Of a stretch of 64,000 nucleotides of DNA, positions 54,787 to 63,409 are shown piece after piece (within the stretch, counting starts at the first letter, position 1; each line of letters begins with the position of its first letter). The notes beneath the pieces are model-generated. The model was not told the origin of the DNA. It worked only from the letters and a program-made list of their open reading frames with translations, and made no database searches. Both the position numbers and the translations under genes were made by a program. Source of the DNA: Polynucleobacter sp. JS-Polo-80-F4 (GTDB taxonomy: Bacteria; Pseudomonadota; Gammaproteobacteria; Burkholderiales; Burkholderiaceae); NCBI RefSeq assembly GCF_018881965.1, contig NZ_JACVPI010000001.1:750018-814017 (forward strand), given 5' to 3'.

Positions 54787-54830
54787 TGGTGGCCCGGGGC
54801 GGAATCGAACCAGGGCCTAGGATGTCTAAT
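54787..54830 (-). repeat. tRNA-Phe 3'-end copy C with shared arm
   Basis: The first 25 bases past the CCA end (through GAATCGAACCA) are identical to the intact gene; then the sequence leaves the tRNA at a sharp point and continues as GGGCCTAGGATGTCTAATCC. The stop codon (TAG) of the GNAT gene lies inside this arm. It is the best preserved copy and so probably the youngest. Confidence 0.9.
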
Positions 54831-55272
54831 CCAGCAAAAGCCTATAAGGCATCATCTTGGATTTCACAAAACCCTTCTTTTGATAAAAAGACTGGGCTTT
54901 GGTATTTTCAATATCAGTTAATAAGGTAATTCGTTTACAGCCCTCTTTTTTGGCTTCGCTAATCGCATAGTCAATTAACTCAGAGCCGATACCTTCCCCT
55001 CTAGATTTAGCTAGAACAACCATATCTTCAAGAATGGCGACTTTGGAGCCTAGAGCAGTAGATTCAGTAAACAGTAAATTAATCATCCCTAATATTTTTT
55101 CATCATCTCTAGCAACCAAAATGATGCCAATCGTTGGATCAAGAATAATTTTGCTAAGGGCTTTTCTTTGGGCTTCTGAATTAGGCTCAAACTCTGTCTC
55201 TTGCTCAAAGAGGGTCCTCAACAACTCAACGAGTTCGGGAATATCAGAGTGGGTAGCCTTAGTTAATTTCAT
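54826..55272 (-). CDS. GNAT family N-acetyltransferase (cassette gene)
   Basis: 148 aa. The acetyl-CoA loop is LAKSRGEGIGSELIDYAISE (about residues 85-104), and FYQKKGFVKSKMMPYRLLLD ends the protein. The stop codon is supplied by the arm of tRNA fragment C. It is the cassette nearest the intact tRNA-Phe gene, 58 bp from its terminator. Substrate unknown. Not closely similar to the GNAT at 40292. Confidence 0.87.
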   Translation of the reverse strand: MKLTKATHSDIPELVELLRTLFEQETEFEPNSEAQRKALSKIILDPTIGIILVARDDEKILGMINLLFTESTALGSKVAILEDMVVLAKSRGEGIGSELIDYAISEAKKEGCKRITLLTDIENTKAQSFYQKKGFVKSKMMPYRLLLD

Positions 55273-55334
55273 TGGTCAATTTTAATGGGCTTGTGATCCT
55301 AGCTAACGGAACCTCATCCGCCAGACCAAATGAA

Positions 55335-55357
55335 AATAGCCCAACAAGTGGGCTATT
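55335..55357 (-). terminator. Terminator of tRNA-Phe
   Basis: Stem AATAGCCCA/TGGGCTATT around ACAAG with UUUUCAUUU on the minus-strand 3' side, eight bases after the CCA end. Confidence 0.88.
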
Positions 55358-55365
55358 GAGATTCT

Positions 55366-55441
55366 TGGTGGCCCGGGGCGGAATCGAACCACCGACACAA
55401 GGATTTTCAATCCTCTGCTCTACCGACTGAGCTACCAGGCC
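55366..55441 (-). tRNA. tRNA-Phe (anticodon GAA)
   Basis: 76 nt including the encoded CCA. The acceptor stem GGCCTGG pairs with CCGGGCC (one U-G), followed by discriminator A. The D-arm has AGCTCAGTCGGTAGAGC, the anticodon stem-loop GAGGATTGAAAATCCTT has GAA at its centre, and the T-arm is GGTGG-TTCGATT-CCGCC. It is the intact target whose 3' end is repeated at 54787, 53824 and 51633. Confidence 0.97.
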
Positions 55442-55451
55442 AAGACTAGGA

Positions 55452-55457
55452 ATTATA
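55452..55457 (-). promoter_or_regulatory. -10 box of the tRNA-Phe promoter
   Basis: TATAAT on the minus strand, 10 bases before the first tRNA base. A GC-rich stretch follows the region where the -35 box should be, but no good -35 is seen. It overlaps the start of a doubtful opposite ORF. Confidence 0.55.
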
Positions 55458-55458
55458 A

Positions 55459-55689
55459 ATGAAACTGCCGGGGAGCTCTCTAAATCTGCCTGCTGTAGCT
55501 AACTCTGCTGGTTTATTAGGAAATCCCAGGTGGGTGGGCCCGAACGATCTTGTTAAGCAGCACTTCGCTTTTACTGCTTACTCAGAAAGCCATGGTACTA
55601 ACGAGTATCGGGAAAATGCTGATATTGAATTAGTGGCGAGGGGAGATAAAATACTTATAGTTATTAAAACTATCAAGGGTCTATTTTGA
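55459..55689 (+). CDS. Doubtful small ORF opposite the tRNA-Phe promoter
   Basis: 76 aa; polar, with no signal peptide and no recognised motif. An AGGA lies 8 bases before the ATG, and its TGA overlaps the TTG start of the following lipoprotein gene. The start region coincides with the tRNA-Phe promoter on the other strand. The C-terminal half (DIELVARGDKILIVIKTIKG) looks like protein, the first half does not. It could be the tail of a broken gene. Confidence 0.3.
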   Translation: MKLPGSSLNLPAVANSAGLLGNPRWVGPNDLVKQHFAFTAYSESHGTNEYRENADIELVARGDKILIVIKTIKGLF

Positions 55690-56075
55690 AGCTATTCCTA
55701 ACGTTAATATTTGTGGGCCTTCTATTCGCTTGTTCGAAAAATCCTGAGAGCCTAACACTGAGTTGTTATGGTGCCGCTATAAAGCTAGAAGCAAAACAAG
55801 AGGTCATTACCAGTCAGGTGACGCGAACTTACAAGTTTCAACATAATAAGATTGATGACTATGATTGTGCTCAGCAGTCCAACATCATTAGCTGCAATTC
55901 AATCACAGAAGCAAATGGAACAAGACAACGTAAGCGCATCATTTACGACGCCAGTACGCAATCATTCGCAGAAATTGATGCTATTTGGGCTATTGGTGAA
56001 AAGGTAAATAGCAACGAACGCACTATAGCTAGAACAGAATTTATTGGCAGGTGCCAAAAGCCCATCCTAAACTAA
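55686..56075 (+). CDS. Lipoprotein of unknown function
   Basis: 129 aa, TTG start. Signal peptide with lipobox LFAC (Cys about residue 16). The mature part has four more cysteines (SCYGA, DDYDCAQQ, ISCNS, GRCQK), which could pair in the periplasm. It is convergent with the ntrX-like gene (9 bp between stops). No family recognised. Confidence 0.65.
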   Translation: MKLFLTLIFVGLLFACSKNPESLTLSCYGAAIKLEAKQEVITSQVTRTYKFQHNKIDDYDCAQQSNIISCNSITEANGTRQRKRIIYDASTQSFAEIDAIWAIGEKVNSNERTIARTEFIGRCQKPILN

Positions 56076-56084
56076 ACCGAACGA

Positions 56085-56768
56085 TTAGCTTTCGCTCTTA
56101 TTGCGGGAGGTATCAATACCTAAGGCCTTCAACTTGCGATACAAGTGTGTTCTTTCTAGGCCCGTGTACTCTGAAATCTTGGTCATGCTGCCGCCCATGA
56201 TTTGCATTTGATGCTCAAAATACGCTTTCTCAAACAAATCTCTTGCTTCCCTTAGGGGGAGGTCATAGTAAGTTTTTGCAATTCCGCTGATGTACTCGCC
56301 CTCAAGAGGCGTATTCACTGGCTCAATAGCAGCCTGCTTTGGTACGGCCATAGCGCCAGGGTTTGACTGCACAGCCCGCTCTTGTTCTGGCTCCACGTAC
56401 TTAGGAGAGCTTTCTAAAGCCTTGCTAACTGTCTTCAAAAGTTTTTGTAAGGCAATTGGTTTTTCTAAGAAGTTAAGCGCGCCAATGCGCGTAGCCTCCA
56501 CAGCAGTATCAATTGTTGCGTGGCCAGACATCATGACTACAGGCATCGTGAGCTGGCCCGTGTTGGACCACTCTTTTAATAAAGTAATGCCATCAGTGTC
56601 AGGCATCCAAATATCTAGCAAGACAAGATCAGGGCGCATTTGCTCGCGAATAGTGCGCGCTTGGATGGCGCTCTCTGCAGAGTAGACGGTGTGGCCTTCG
56701 TCGGTGAGAATCTCATTGAGAAGCTCACGAATTCCCATCTCGTCATCAACAACCAAAATACTAGCCAT
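56085..56768 (-). CDS. ntrX: NtrX-like response regulator without the AAA+ domain
   Basis: 227 aa. A receiver domain (residues 1-120) with the phospho-Asp in LVLLDIWMPDTDG and the Thr/Lys switch in MMSGHATID and FLEKPIA. A linker of about 60 residues follows, then a Fis-type helix-turn-helix (MTKISEYTGLERTHLYRKLKALGI, quoted as ISEYTGLERTHLYRKLKALG). The sigma-54-interacting AAA+ domain of classic NtrX is absent. It follows the ntrY kinase gene by 2 bp, so the two are a pair. It probably activates or represses without sigma-54. Confidence 0.9.
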   Translation of the reverse strand: MASILVVDDEMGIRELLNEILTDEGHTVYSAESAIQARTIREQMRPDLVLLDIWMPDTDGITLLKEWSNTGQLTMPVVMMSGHATIDTAVEATRIGALNFLEKPIALQKLLKTVSKALESSPKYVEPEQERAVQSNPGAMAVPKQAAIEPVNTPLEGEYISGIAKTYYDLPLREARDLFEKAYFEHQMQIMGGSMTKISEYTGLERTHLYRKLKALGIDTSRNKSES

Positions 56769-56770
56769 GC

Positions 56771-59059
56771 TTAGACTGCCTCTTTTGCTAGATTCATAAA
56801 CAATATCGATACTTGCGCACCAACTACTTCTTCGTTCTGCATACGGTTCCGAATTTCAATTCTGGCAGCATGATCATCAATGATTTTCTTAACCACCGCC
56901 AAACCCAATCCGGTACCTTTACTCTTGGTAGTTACATAAGGCTCAAATGCTCTTGCCAATATCTTAGCTGGAAATCCAACTCCACTATCACTTATTGTTA
57001 ATCGCACGGCGTTTTGAAGCACGCCATTGTGTTCCCCGTAAGGCACTAACTCAGTTTTAACCTCCACCGGACTGCTTGGATGGGGGCCCTCTAGGGTGGC
57101 ATCTTGAGCATTTTGTAAGAGGTTATGAATAACTTGTCTTAACTGCGTAGGGTCGCCCATGATCTCTTGACAATTTGGATCTAACTGCGTTTTTAGGGGG
57201 CTGCCCTCATAAAGACCCAATATTTCTGAAGTGAGCGTGTTGATGGAGACCGGTTTTAGTTGCGGTGTTGGCGTCTTCGCAAAATCCCTAAAATCATTCA
57301 CCATTTCTTTCATGGCTTGCACCTGTCCAATAATGGTTTCAGTGCTGCGATTAATCATTTCCTCTTGTTCTGGACTCAACTTCCCTGCAAGCTTATGTTG
57401 CAATCTTTCGGCTGAAAGCTGGATTGGGGTCAAAGGATTCTTAATTTCATGCGCAAGACGCCTTGCCACTTCGCTCCATGCAATTGATCTTTGCGCGCTC
57501 ACCACGTCTGTAATGTCGTCAAAAACCACCATGCGTAGATCGCCGGTAAGCTCTGTGCCGCGCACAAACAATGTCACACCTAGTTCGTTTTCAAATTCAT
57601 TCGTGCTGTGTAATTGAATTTGTTTTTGCCACACTGGTGCACTATTTTGCGTAGATTTTTGCTCGCCCTCGCCAACTACTGCGAGCTTCATGGTTGCAAA
57701 ACCTTCCCTAATAGCTCCCTCGAATTCCAATAAAGCAGGATTGTTGCTGAGGGGTTTTCCATCAAGCAGAGTAAGGTCTTGTTTAAAGATTCTGTCTGCT
57801 CCAGCATTGCTGGATACCACGTTGTAATTTTTATCAAAAATACATACGCCTGCAGTAAGGCTTCCCAATACGCGCTCTAAGAATGCCTTGGACTCCTGCA
57901 AAGATGTGCGAGTGTCTGCCAGCTGCCTAGTCATGACATTAAATTGCCGTGTAAGCATGCCAAGCTCATCCCCAGTATCAAGCTCCGGTTTAGGCGACAA
58001 GTCACCCTGAGCAACCGCCTGAGTGCCTCTCAATAGCATCAACAGAGGTCGGGCAAGCTGTCTACCCAGCATGAGGGCTAAAGTTATCGCCACGAATACC
58101 GCAAAGAAAAGCGTCAACGTTAAAGTCCCCACAAACATCTTGCGTAGACCGGTGCGCCCCAAAGACTTCTCTTGATATTCGCTGTACGCAGATTCCACTG
58201 CGTAAATATTCTTAGCCAGGGGAGCTGGAATGTAGCGCACCAGCTGCAAGAAATATTTATCCTCTGCATCTTTGCCATTAATGGGTTTTTTACGAACAAT
58301 CGGAACAATGGCTCTGATTCGATAGCCGCGCTGCCCACCGTCCATCTCAATTTGATCTAGAAAGGTAATTCCTTTCTTCTTAAATGCATCTGCAACTACA
58401 TCAGCACTGGGCGCAGGAAAGTATTTTTTTGGCTTTACCTCGCTAGTTAAGATCAAATTACGCTGCATATTAAAGAGGCTGACCTCTTGAATACCAAACT
58501 GATTGCGAATTTTCATCACATTAGCGGCAACCTGTTCAGAAGTTGTACCCGAAGGCGTCTGCACAATCTGCTCTGCAATGAAATTGCCCTCACCTAAGAT
58601 CTCTTCTTGGGCTACGCGCAAAGTAACGCGCCCTAATTCCAGGCCCGAGTTAAGTGCTGTCTCTACTTTTACGTCAAACCAAGTCTCAATACTCCGAGAT
58701 ACGAACTGTAATGAAACGCCATACAAAATTAAGCCTGGAACAATACCAACCAAAGCAAAAATCATGGCTAGCTTTGCTATCAAACGCGTACCAAAGTGCC
58801 CTCGATACCATCGCACAGCAATTACGGCCACCAAAATCAAGATGACTAAAGTTAAGCAAATTCCAATCACCACATTAGCGGCGTATAACCAAATAAAGTA
58901 GTTATCAAAAAATTCTGTGTTGGATGAGGCAATGGCCAATAGAACCAAAAGCAATAAGGCAAAGGCACCAATTACCCCAATCGTGATGGGAATGATTTTT
59001 TTACTCCAAGCCTTGGATGTAAAAAAACCTGGGTCTAGCATGGCTGCTATCGATCTCAT
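56771..59059 (-). CDS. ntrY: NtrY-like sensor histidine kinase
   Basis: About 762 aa from ATG 59059, which overlaps the DUF4390 stop by 4 bp. Several N-terminal membrane helices and a periplasmic sensing part are followed by HAMP (GTQAVAQGDLSPKPE), PAS, the HisKA box RLAHEIKNPLTPIQLSAERL with the phospho-His, and the ATPase motifs NLLQNAQDA, ISDSGVGFP and KGTGLGLAVVKK. It senses redox or nitrogen status in other bacteria. Linked with ntrX downstream. Confidence 0.94.
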   Translation of the reverse strand: MRSIAAMLDPGFFTSKAWSKKIIPITIGVIGAFALLLLVLLAIASSNTEFFDNYFIWLYAANVVIGICLTLVILILVAVIAVRWYRGHFGTRLIAKLAMIFALVGIVPGLILYGVSLQFVSRSIETWFDVKVETALNSGLELGRVTLRVAQEEILGEGNFIAEQIVQTPSGTTSEQVAANVMKIRNQFGIQEVSLFNMQRNLILTSEVKPKKYFPAPSADVVADAFKKKGITFLDQIEMDGGQRGYRIRAIVPIVRKKPINGKDAEDKYFLQLVRYIPAPLAKNIYAVESAYSEYQEKSLGRTGLRKMFVGTLTLTLFFAVFVAITLALMLGRQLARPLLMLLRGTQAVAQGDLSPKPELDTGDELGMLTRQFNVMTRQLADTRTSLQESKAFLERVLGSLTAGVCIFDKNYNVVSSNAGADRIFKQDLTLLDGKPLSNNPALLEFEGAIREGFATMKLAVVGEGEQKSTQNSAPVWQKQIQLHSTNEFENELGVTLFVRGTELTGDLRMVVFDDITDVVSAQRSIAWSEVARRLAHEIKNPLTPIQLSAERLQHKLAGKLSPEQEEMINRSTETIIGQVQAMKEMVNDFRDFAKTPTPQLKPVSINTLTSEILGLYEGSPLKTQLDPNCQEIMGDPTQLRQVIHNLLQNAQDATLEGPHPSSPVEVKTELVPYGEHNGVLQNAVRLTISDSGVGFPAKILARAFEPYVTTKSKGTGLGLAVVKKIIDDHAARIEIRNRMQNEEVVGAQVSILFMNLAKEAV

Positions 59060-59637
59060 CGCTTGATTAGATTGGGGCCGGTAGAGGAAAATGGAAAACG
59101 ATACCAATCGCTTGATACATTCCAATCGCGGTTGTTCAGCGCATTTACTTGGAATGGTTTTGGTAGCTTACTGAGATCAAGGTTCATGCGCATGCTGGCT
59201 ATGTACGATTTGCTTGGATCTAGTTGGGAGCCCTCCATGACTCGCCATCCACCAATACTGCCTACCGCTTGCAACGCCTCAGACATCGTTTTGGCAGAAA
59301 AAGTAAATCCTTCTGAAGCAATTCGATACTGCTGTGTCAGGGGCTGGTAAGACAAGCGTGTTTGCCTTTGTGCTAACGCGGGTTTTTCATCAAACCAATA
59401 CCAACGCGATCTCGTTAAATCAAACTCCGTTTGGAAATATAAAACTACGCCTTTTTGAACTGCGTCCTCTAACCCTGGGGATAGCTCAATCTGAAAAGAA
59501 GCATTGAGAAGCCAGTCGTTATCCGCCTTCTCTAATTCAAAGGATTTGAGCTTGATACCTTCCGCACTAACGGTTGTTGAAAAAATGCCCAACGCCATTA
59601 AGAACAAAAAGAGGAATTTTTTAATGCTTTGGCTCAT
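59056..59637 (-). CDS. DUF4390 exported protein
   Basis: 193 aa. Signal peptide ending STTVSAEG. The mature part has beta-strand-rich DUF4390 features: IKLKSFELEKADNDWLLNASFQIELSPGLEDAVQKGV, quoted as LLNASFQIELSPGLEDAVQK, and RSRWYWFDEKPALAQRQTRL. It lies between rsmB and ntrY with short overlaps, an arrangement common in betaproteobacteria. It may be a periplasmic partner of NtrY; this is inference. Confidence 0.88.
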   Translation of the reverse strand: MSQSIKKFLFLFLMALGIFSTTVSAEGIKLKSFELEKADNDWLLNASFQIELSPGLEDAVQKGVVLYFQTEFDLTRSRWYWFDEKPALAQRQTRLSYQPLTQQYRIASEGFTFSAKTMSEALQAVGSIGGWRVMEGSQLDPSKSYIASMRMNLDLSKLPKPFQVNALNNRDWNVSSDWYRFPFSSTGPNLIKR

Positions 59638-59640
59638 GGC

Positions 59641-60951
59641 CTATTTTTTCTTAAACAAAGCATAGTAAAAACCGTCATTTAACTCGCCAGGCAAAAGCTG
59701 GCCTGGAGCGTCTAATCGTACCGCATCGGGGTGCTGCTCAGCAAACCAAATGGCCTGCTGCTCGCCTTCTTCAGGGAATATTGAGCAAGTAACATACAAA
59801 AGGTCGCCTCCAACCTTGAGCATTTTCCATGCTTGCTGCAAGATCGCGCGCTGTCTTTCTTGAAGGGCTCTAATATCTGCTTCGCGCCTGAGAAAAGGAA
59901 TATCAGGATGGCGAGAGACTATTCCGGAGGCTGAGCAGGGGGCATCCAGCAGAATTTTGTCAAAAAGAATGCCGTCCCACCAAGCAGCTTTTGAAGCATC
60001 TCCACGCAACACTTGTACCCCATCAGAATGCAAACGCAGACGATCTAAGTTACCCCCAATTTTTCCGATTCGCTCGCCGTCTAACTCTAGAGCCCTCATT
60101 GAGCAGTCAGCGAGCTCCAATAGATGTGCGGTTTTTCCACCAGGAGCAGCGCAAGCATCCAGCACCAAGTCTTCCCTCTGGGGATTTAATAACACTGCGG
60201 CTAGCTGCGCACCCGCGTCCTGAACTGATACAGCGCCACTATAAAAACCTGGCAGATCAGATACAGGGACTGCTTCGGGCAATAAGAGAGCAAAAGGCAA
60301 TTGAATGCCCGCCAACCCATCAATTGGCTTAGATGAAATTCCAGCATCAGACAACAAAGATTGATATTGCTCGCGCGTGTATTGCCTCTGGTTCACACGC
60401 AAAATTAATGGCGCGCGCTTGGCTTGTTGAAACAAAATCGATTGCCATGCCTTGGAATAGTTGCGCTTGAGATTTGCTCGCCACCAAGCAGGTACGTACA
60501 TTGGGATTGGATCGGGTGGAAAACGTTTTTCACCCTCTGGCGGCTGAACTAATAGGCTTACCTTGCGCAGAACCGCATTCACCAAACCTTTGGCATACAT
60601 AGTGGGATCATATTCACCACACGCCCTCACGGACTGATCAACAATCGTATGCGCCGGATAACCTTTGCCATCAGAGGTGTCTTGCAAAAATAAAGCAATC
60701 GCAACGCTCAACAAATGGTCAACCTCAGGAGGTGGCGTCTTCGGAATAAATTGCTTCATCAATTCGTGAGAGCGCACCCATTTGCGAAGAGCATCAAAGG
60801 TCAAGCTCTGCACGATGGGCCTCTCATGGGCCTCTAGTTGATCCAACACTTCCGTGAGCGATCTTCCGCTCATCACCTCGCTAATCGCTTGTGCAGCAAT
60901 GGTGATTGCTTCAGAAAGCGGGAGACTGCGTGGTGTTTTTTGATCAGTCAA
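59641..60951 (-). CDS. rsmB: 16S rRNA m5C967 methyltransferase RsmB
   Basis: 436 aa. The N-terminal NusB-like RNA-binding domain (about 1-140) precedes the SAM-dependent RNA methyltransferase part with LDACAAPGGKTAHLLEL, the catalytic Cys in LDAPCSASGIVSRHPDI, and the second Cys in VTCSIFPEEGE. Length and order fit RsmB (Sun). It lies 3 bp before DUF4390 and 1 bp after htpX, in a tight minus-strand run. Confidence 0.95.
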   Translation of the reverse strand: MTDQKTPRSLPLSEAITIAAQAISEVMSGRSLTEVLDQLEAHERPIVQSLTFDALRKWVRSHELMKQFIPKTPPPEVDHLLSVAIALFLQDTSDGKGYPAHTIVDQSVRACGEYDPTMYAKGLVNAVLRKVSLLVQPPEGEKRFPPDPIPMYVPAWWRANLKRNYSKAWQSILFQQAKRAPLILRVNQRQYTREQYQSLLSDAGISSKPIDGLAGIQLPFALLLPEAVPVSDLPGFYSGAVSVQDAGAQLAAVLLNPQREDLVLDACAAPGGKTAHLLELADCSMRALELDGERIGKIGGNLDRLRLHSDGVQVLRGDASKAAWWDGILFDKILLDAPCSASGIVSRHPDIPFLRREADIRALQERQRAILQQAWKMLKVGGDLLYVTCSIFPEEGEQQAIWFAEQHPDAVRLDAPGQLLPGELNDGFYYALFKKK

Positions 60952-60952
60952 A

Positions 60953-61819
60953 TTAATTTGCTCCGGGATAAGTCCCGTTTTTAGCCATGCTCATTAAGCG
61001 TGCAACACGCTCTTCAGTGGGCGGGTGAGTAGAAAAAAGTTGCGCAAGACCGCCGCCACTCAAGGGATTAAGAATCATCATCTGCGCTGTTTCAGGATGT
61101 TGTTCAACAGCTTGAAATGGGATGCCTTGCGCATAGTTATGAATCTTCTCTAATGCATGTGCGAGCGCCTCTGGATCAGAGCTGATTTCTGCGCCACCAC
61201 GATCAGCCTCATATTCCCTGGCACGCGAAATACTCATCTGAATCAAGCTTGCTGCGATCGGCGCCAAAATTGCCACCATCAAGCTAGCGATTGGATTATT
61301 GGGCCTACCCTCTGAGTCCCGCCCGCCAAAGAACATGGCAAAGTTAGCCAAGGCCGAAATCGCTCCAGCCATAGTGGCGGCAACGGTTGAAATCAAAATA
61401 TCACGATGACGAACATGCGCCAGCTCATGCGCCATGACGCCACGCAACTCACGATTCGAGAGAATTTTCAGAATGCCCGTGGTTGCAGCAACAGAGGCAT
61501 TGTCTGGGTTGCGCCCAGTTGCAAAAGCATTGGGGGCATCTTCGTTAATCAAAAATACCTTTGGCATTGGTAAGCCAGCCTTCTCCGACAACTCTTTCAC
61601 TACGCCATAAAACTGCGGCGCGGATCTTTCGTCAACTTGCTGCGCGTTGGTCATTTTCAACACCATGGTGTCAGAAAACCAATAACTAAAAAAGTTCATT
61701 CCAACAGCCATAAGCAAGGCCAGCACCATACCTTGCTCACCACCCAACATGCCGCCAACTACAATAAATAAAGCAGTAATCGCTGCCATCAAAACAGCAG
61801 TCTTTGCAAAGTTAAACAT
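60953..61819 (-). CDS. htpX: Membrane zinc metalloprotease HtpX
   Basis: 288 aa. An inner-membrane M48 protease for damaged membrane proteins. Two N-terminal membrane helices, the zinc motif [12 protein letters not shown] (HExxH), a further Glu ligand in [14 protein letters not shown] and two more membrane helices between are all present. [15 protein letters not shown] near the end is typical. It is 2 bp downstream of fmt. Confidence 0.96.
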   Translation of the reverse strand: MFNFAKTAVLMAAITALFIVVGGMLGGEQGMVLALLMAVGMNFFSYWFSDTMVLKMTNAQQVDERSAPQFYGVVKELSEKAGLPMPKVFLINEDAPNAFATGRNPDNASVAATTGILKILSNRELRGVMAHELAHVRHRDILISTVAATMAGAISALANFAMFFGGRDSEGRPNNPIASLMVAILAPIAASLIQMSISRAREYEADRGGAEISSDPEALAHALEKIHNYAQGIPFQAVEQHPETAQMMILNPLSGGGLAQLFSTHPPTEERVARLMSMAKNGTYPGAN

Positions 61820-61821
61820 TT

Positions 61822-62814
61822 CTACTCCTTTGATTGAAAGCGCAACTGTTTTTCACCAATCGACTGCACACATGTTTTGGCATCTATTTTTTTTCCGCCA
61901 GGTTTTTGCATTTCCAAAACCTCAACCACCCCCGCACCACATTGAATATATACGCCATCACCGCTAAATCCCAGAACGTCACCCGGGCTTCCAGCCGGGC
62001 TTATAGCCTCGCTATTAGCGGGTCTTGAGTGCCAAAACTTCATCGCCAGGCCATTAAGCTTGCTGCTAGCCCCTGGAAAGGGATTAAAGGCCCGAATGCG
62101 TTGATCTATTTCTTTAGCGTCAAGGGTCCAGTCAATTTCCGCTTCGTTCTTTAGTATTTTTTCAGCATAGGTAATGCCGTTTGTTTCTTGTGGCACTCGA
62201 GTTAATTCTTTGCCTTGCTGTAATACATTTAAAACATTAACGATCAATTTAGAACCAAGTAGTGCTAACCGATCATGCAAGCTTGCACTAGTTTCGTCAC
62301 TAGCAATTTCAAGGTCGGCAATTAAAACAGTGTCTCCAGTATCTAAGCCCGCATCCATTTGCATGATGCATACGCCCGTCTTGGTATCACCTGATTCAAT
62401 GGCTCGCTGAATCGGCGCTGCACCACGCCAGCGAGGCAACAATGAGGCGTGAATATTAAAGCTGCCGTGTCTGCCCAGCTTCTCACTAATATCCAAAATT
62501 TCTTGGGGCAGGATGAGGCCATAAGCAACTACCACCATTGCATCAAACTCGATTGAGGATAGATGCTCATAAGCTGCCTGTGCTTGGGCAGTTTTTAGTG
62601 GATCAACGCCATTGCGCCTCAAGGTTTCCGGCTGAAGTACCGGGATATTGTTTTGTAAGGCAAACTCTTTAACAGGGCTCGCCTGAAGGTGCATGCCTCT
62701 TCCGGCGCGACGATCCGGCTGCGTTAAAGCCAGCACAATTTCATGACCAGCATCAAAGATCGCACGCATTGCTTGCGCAGCAAACTCAGGCGTTCCAGCA
62801 AAGACAATTTTCAT
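61822..62814 (-). CDS. fmt: Methionyl-tRNA formyltransferase
   Basis: 330 aa. It formylates initiator Met-tRNA with 10-formyl-THF. Seen are [14 protein letters not shown] at the start, the active-site [18 protein letters not shown], and the MDAGLDTGD motif; the C-terminal tRNA-binding domain follows. Length usual. It is 8 bp downstream of def, the standard pairing. Confidence 0.97.
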   Translation of the reverse strand: MKIVFAGTPEFAAQAMRAIFDAGHEIVLALTQPDRRAGRGMHLQASPVKEFALQNNIPVLQPETLRRNGVDPLKTAQAQAAYEHLSSIEFDAMVVVAYGLILPQEILDISEKLGRHGSFNIHASLLPRWRGAAPIQRAIESGDTKTGVCIMQMDAGLDTGDTVLIADLEIASDETSASLHDRLALLGSKLIVNVLNVLQQGKELTRVPQETNGITYAEKILKNEAEIDWTLDAKEIDQRIRAFNPFPGASSKLNGLAMKFWHSRPANSEAISPAGSPGDVLGFSGDGVYIQCGAGVVEVLEMQKPGGKKIDAKTCVQSIGEKQLRFQSKE

Positions 62815-62822
62815 TAGTGCGC

Positions 62823-63338
62823 TTAGCGCTGACCCTCTAACTCTTTGGCGCGCTTCTTCATTTTTTGTGAAATACGGGTTCTTTTAAGTATGGATAAATA
62901 CTCAACAAATACTTTTCCTTGCAAATGGTCTAACTCGTGCTGCAAGCAAACGGCCAGTAATCCATCGGCATTGATTTCAAACTCTTTGCCATCAACATCC
63001 AAAGCTTTCACTCGGATCTCAGATGGCCTTTCAACTTCATCGTAAAAGTCGGGAACAGATAAACAGCCCTCGCGCCAAGATTTGGTTTCAGGGCTTGCCC
63101 AAATAACCTCTGGATTGATAAAAACCATCAATTCGTTTTGTTCATCAGAGACGTCAATTACAACGATGCGCTCATGAACATCTACCTGTGTTGCTGCTAA
63201 GCCAACGCCGGGTGCTTCGTACATCGTGTCAGCCATATCGGCAACAATTTTTTTAATGCGAGCATCAACCTGCGCCACAGGTTTAGCAACCTTGTGCAAG
63301 CGTGGGTCTGGGTAGCAAAGGACAGTTAACAAAGCCAT
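62823..63338 (-). CDS. def: Peptide deformylase
   Basis: 171 aa from ATG 63338 ([14 protein letters not shown]); a TTG at 63353 is in frame but adds an unneeded MDNSY. The three family motifs are [19 protein letters not shown] (metal Cys) and [12 protein letters not shown] (HExxH). It removes the N-formyl group from new proteins. Divergent from dprA (71 bp between starts). Confidence 0.97.
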   Translation of the reverse strand: MALLTVLCYPDPRLHKVAKPVAQVDARIKKIVADMADTMYEAPGVGLAATQVDVHERIVVIDVSDEQNELMVFINPEVIWASPETKSWREGCLSVPDFYDEVERPSEIRVKALDVDGKEFEINADGLLAVCLQHELDHLQGKVFVEYLSILKRTRISQKMKKRAKELEGQR

Positions 63339-63409
63339 ATAAGAATTATCCAACAGAGCTATCAGTCTGTCCTGATTGTTGCAATTCCCCTAAAGAACGA
63401 AATTGGATT

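Larger units (their letters stand above)
51037..55441 (-). mobile_element. Array of small gene cassettes inserted at the 3' end of tRNA-Phe
   Basis: The intact tRNA-Phe gene at 55366-55441 is followed in its own direction by truncated copies of its 3' end at 54787, 53824 and 51633 and a decayed copy at 51037. Each clear copy has a hairpin terminator just after the CCA end and shares a non-tRNA arm (CAGGGCCTAGGATG and variants). Cassettes between copies hold a GNAT gene, an alpha/beta hydrolase gene, a porin plus Spy-like gene, and a TPR gene. This is the pattern left by repeated integration of elements that regenerate the tRNA end. No integrase gene is present, so mobility would need one in trans. 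Confidence 0.7.

Noticed and set aside
54687..54820. Plus-strand ORF reading through terminator and fragment C
   Set aside because: Its second half is a translation of the terminator hairpin and tRNA fragment (GGPGRNRTRA); this is a common artefact of tRNA ends.
51633..54830. Copies A, B and C as extra tRNA genes
   Set aside because: Only the T-arm part and 3' acceptor strand are present; the D-arm and anticodon arm are missing.
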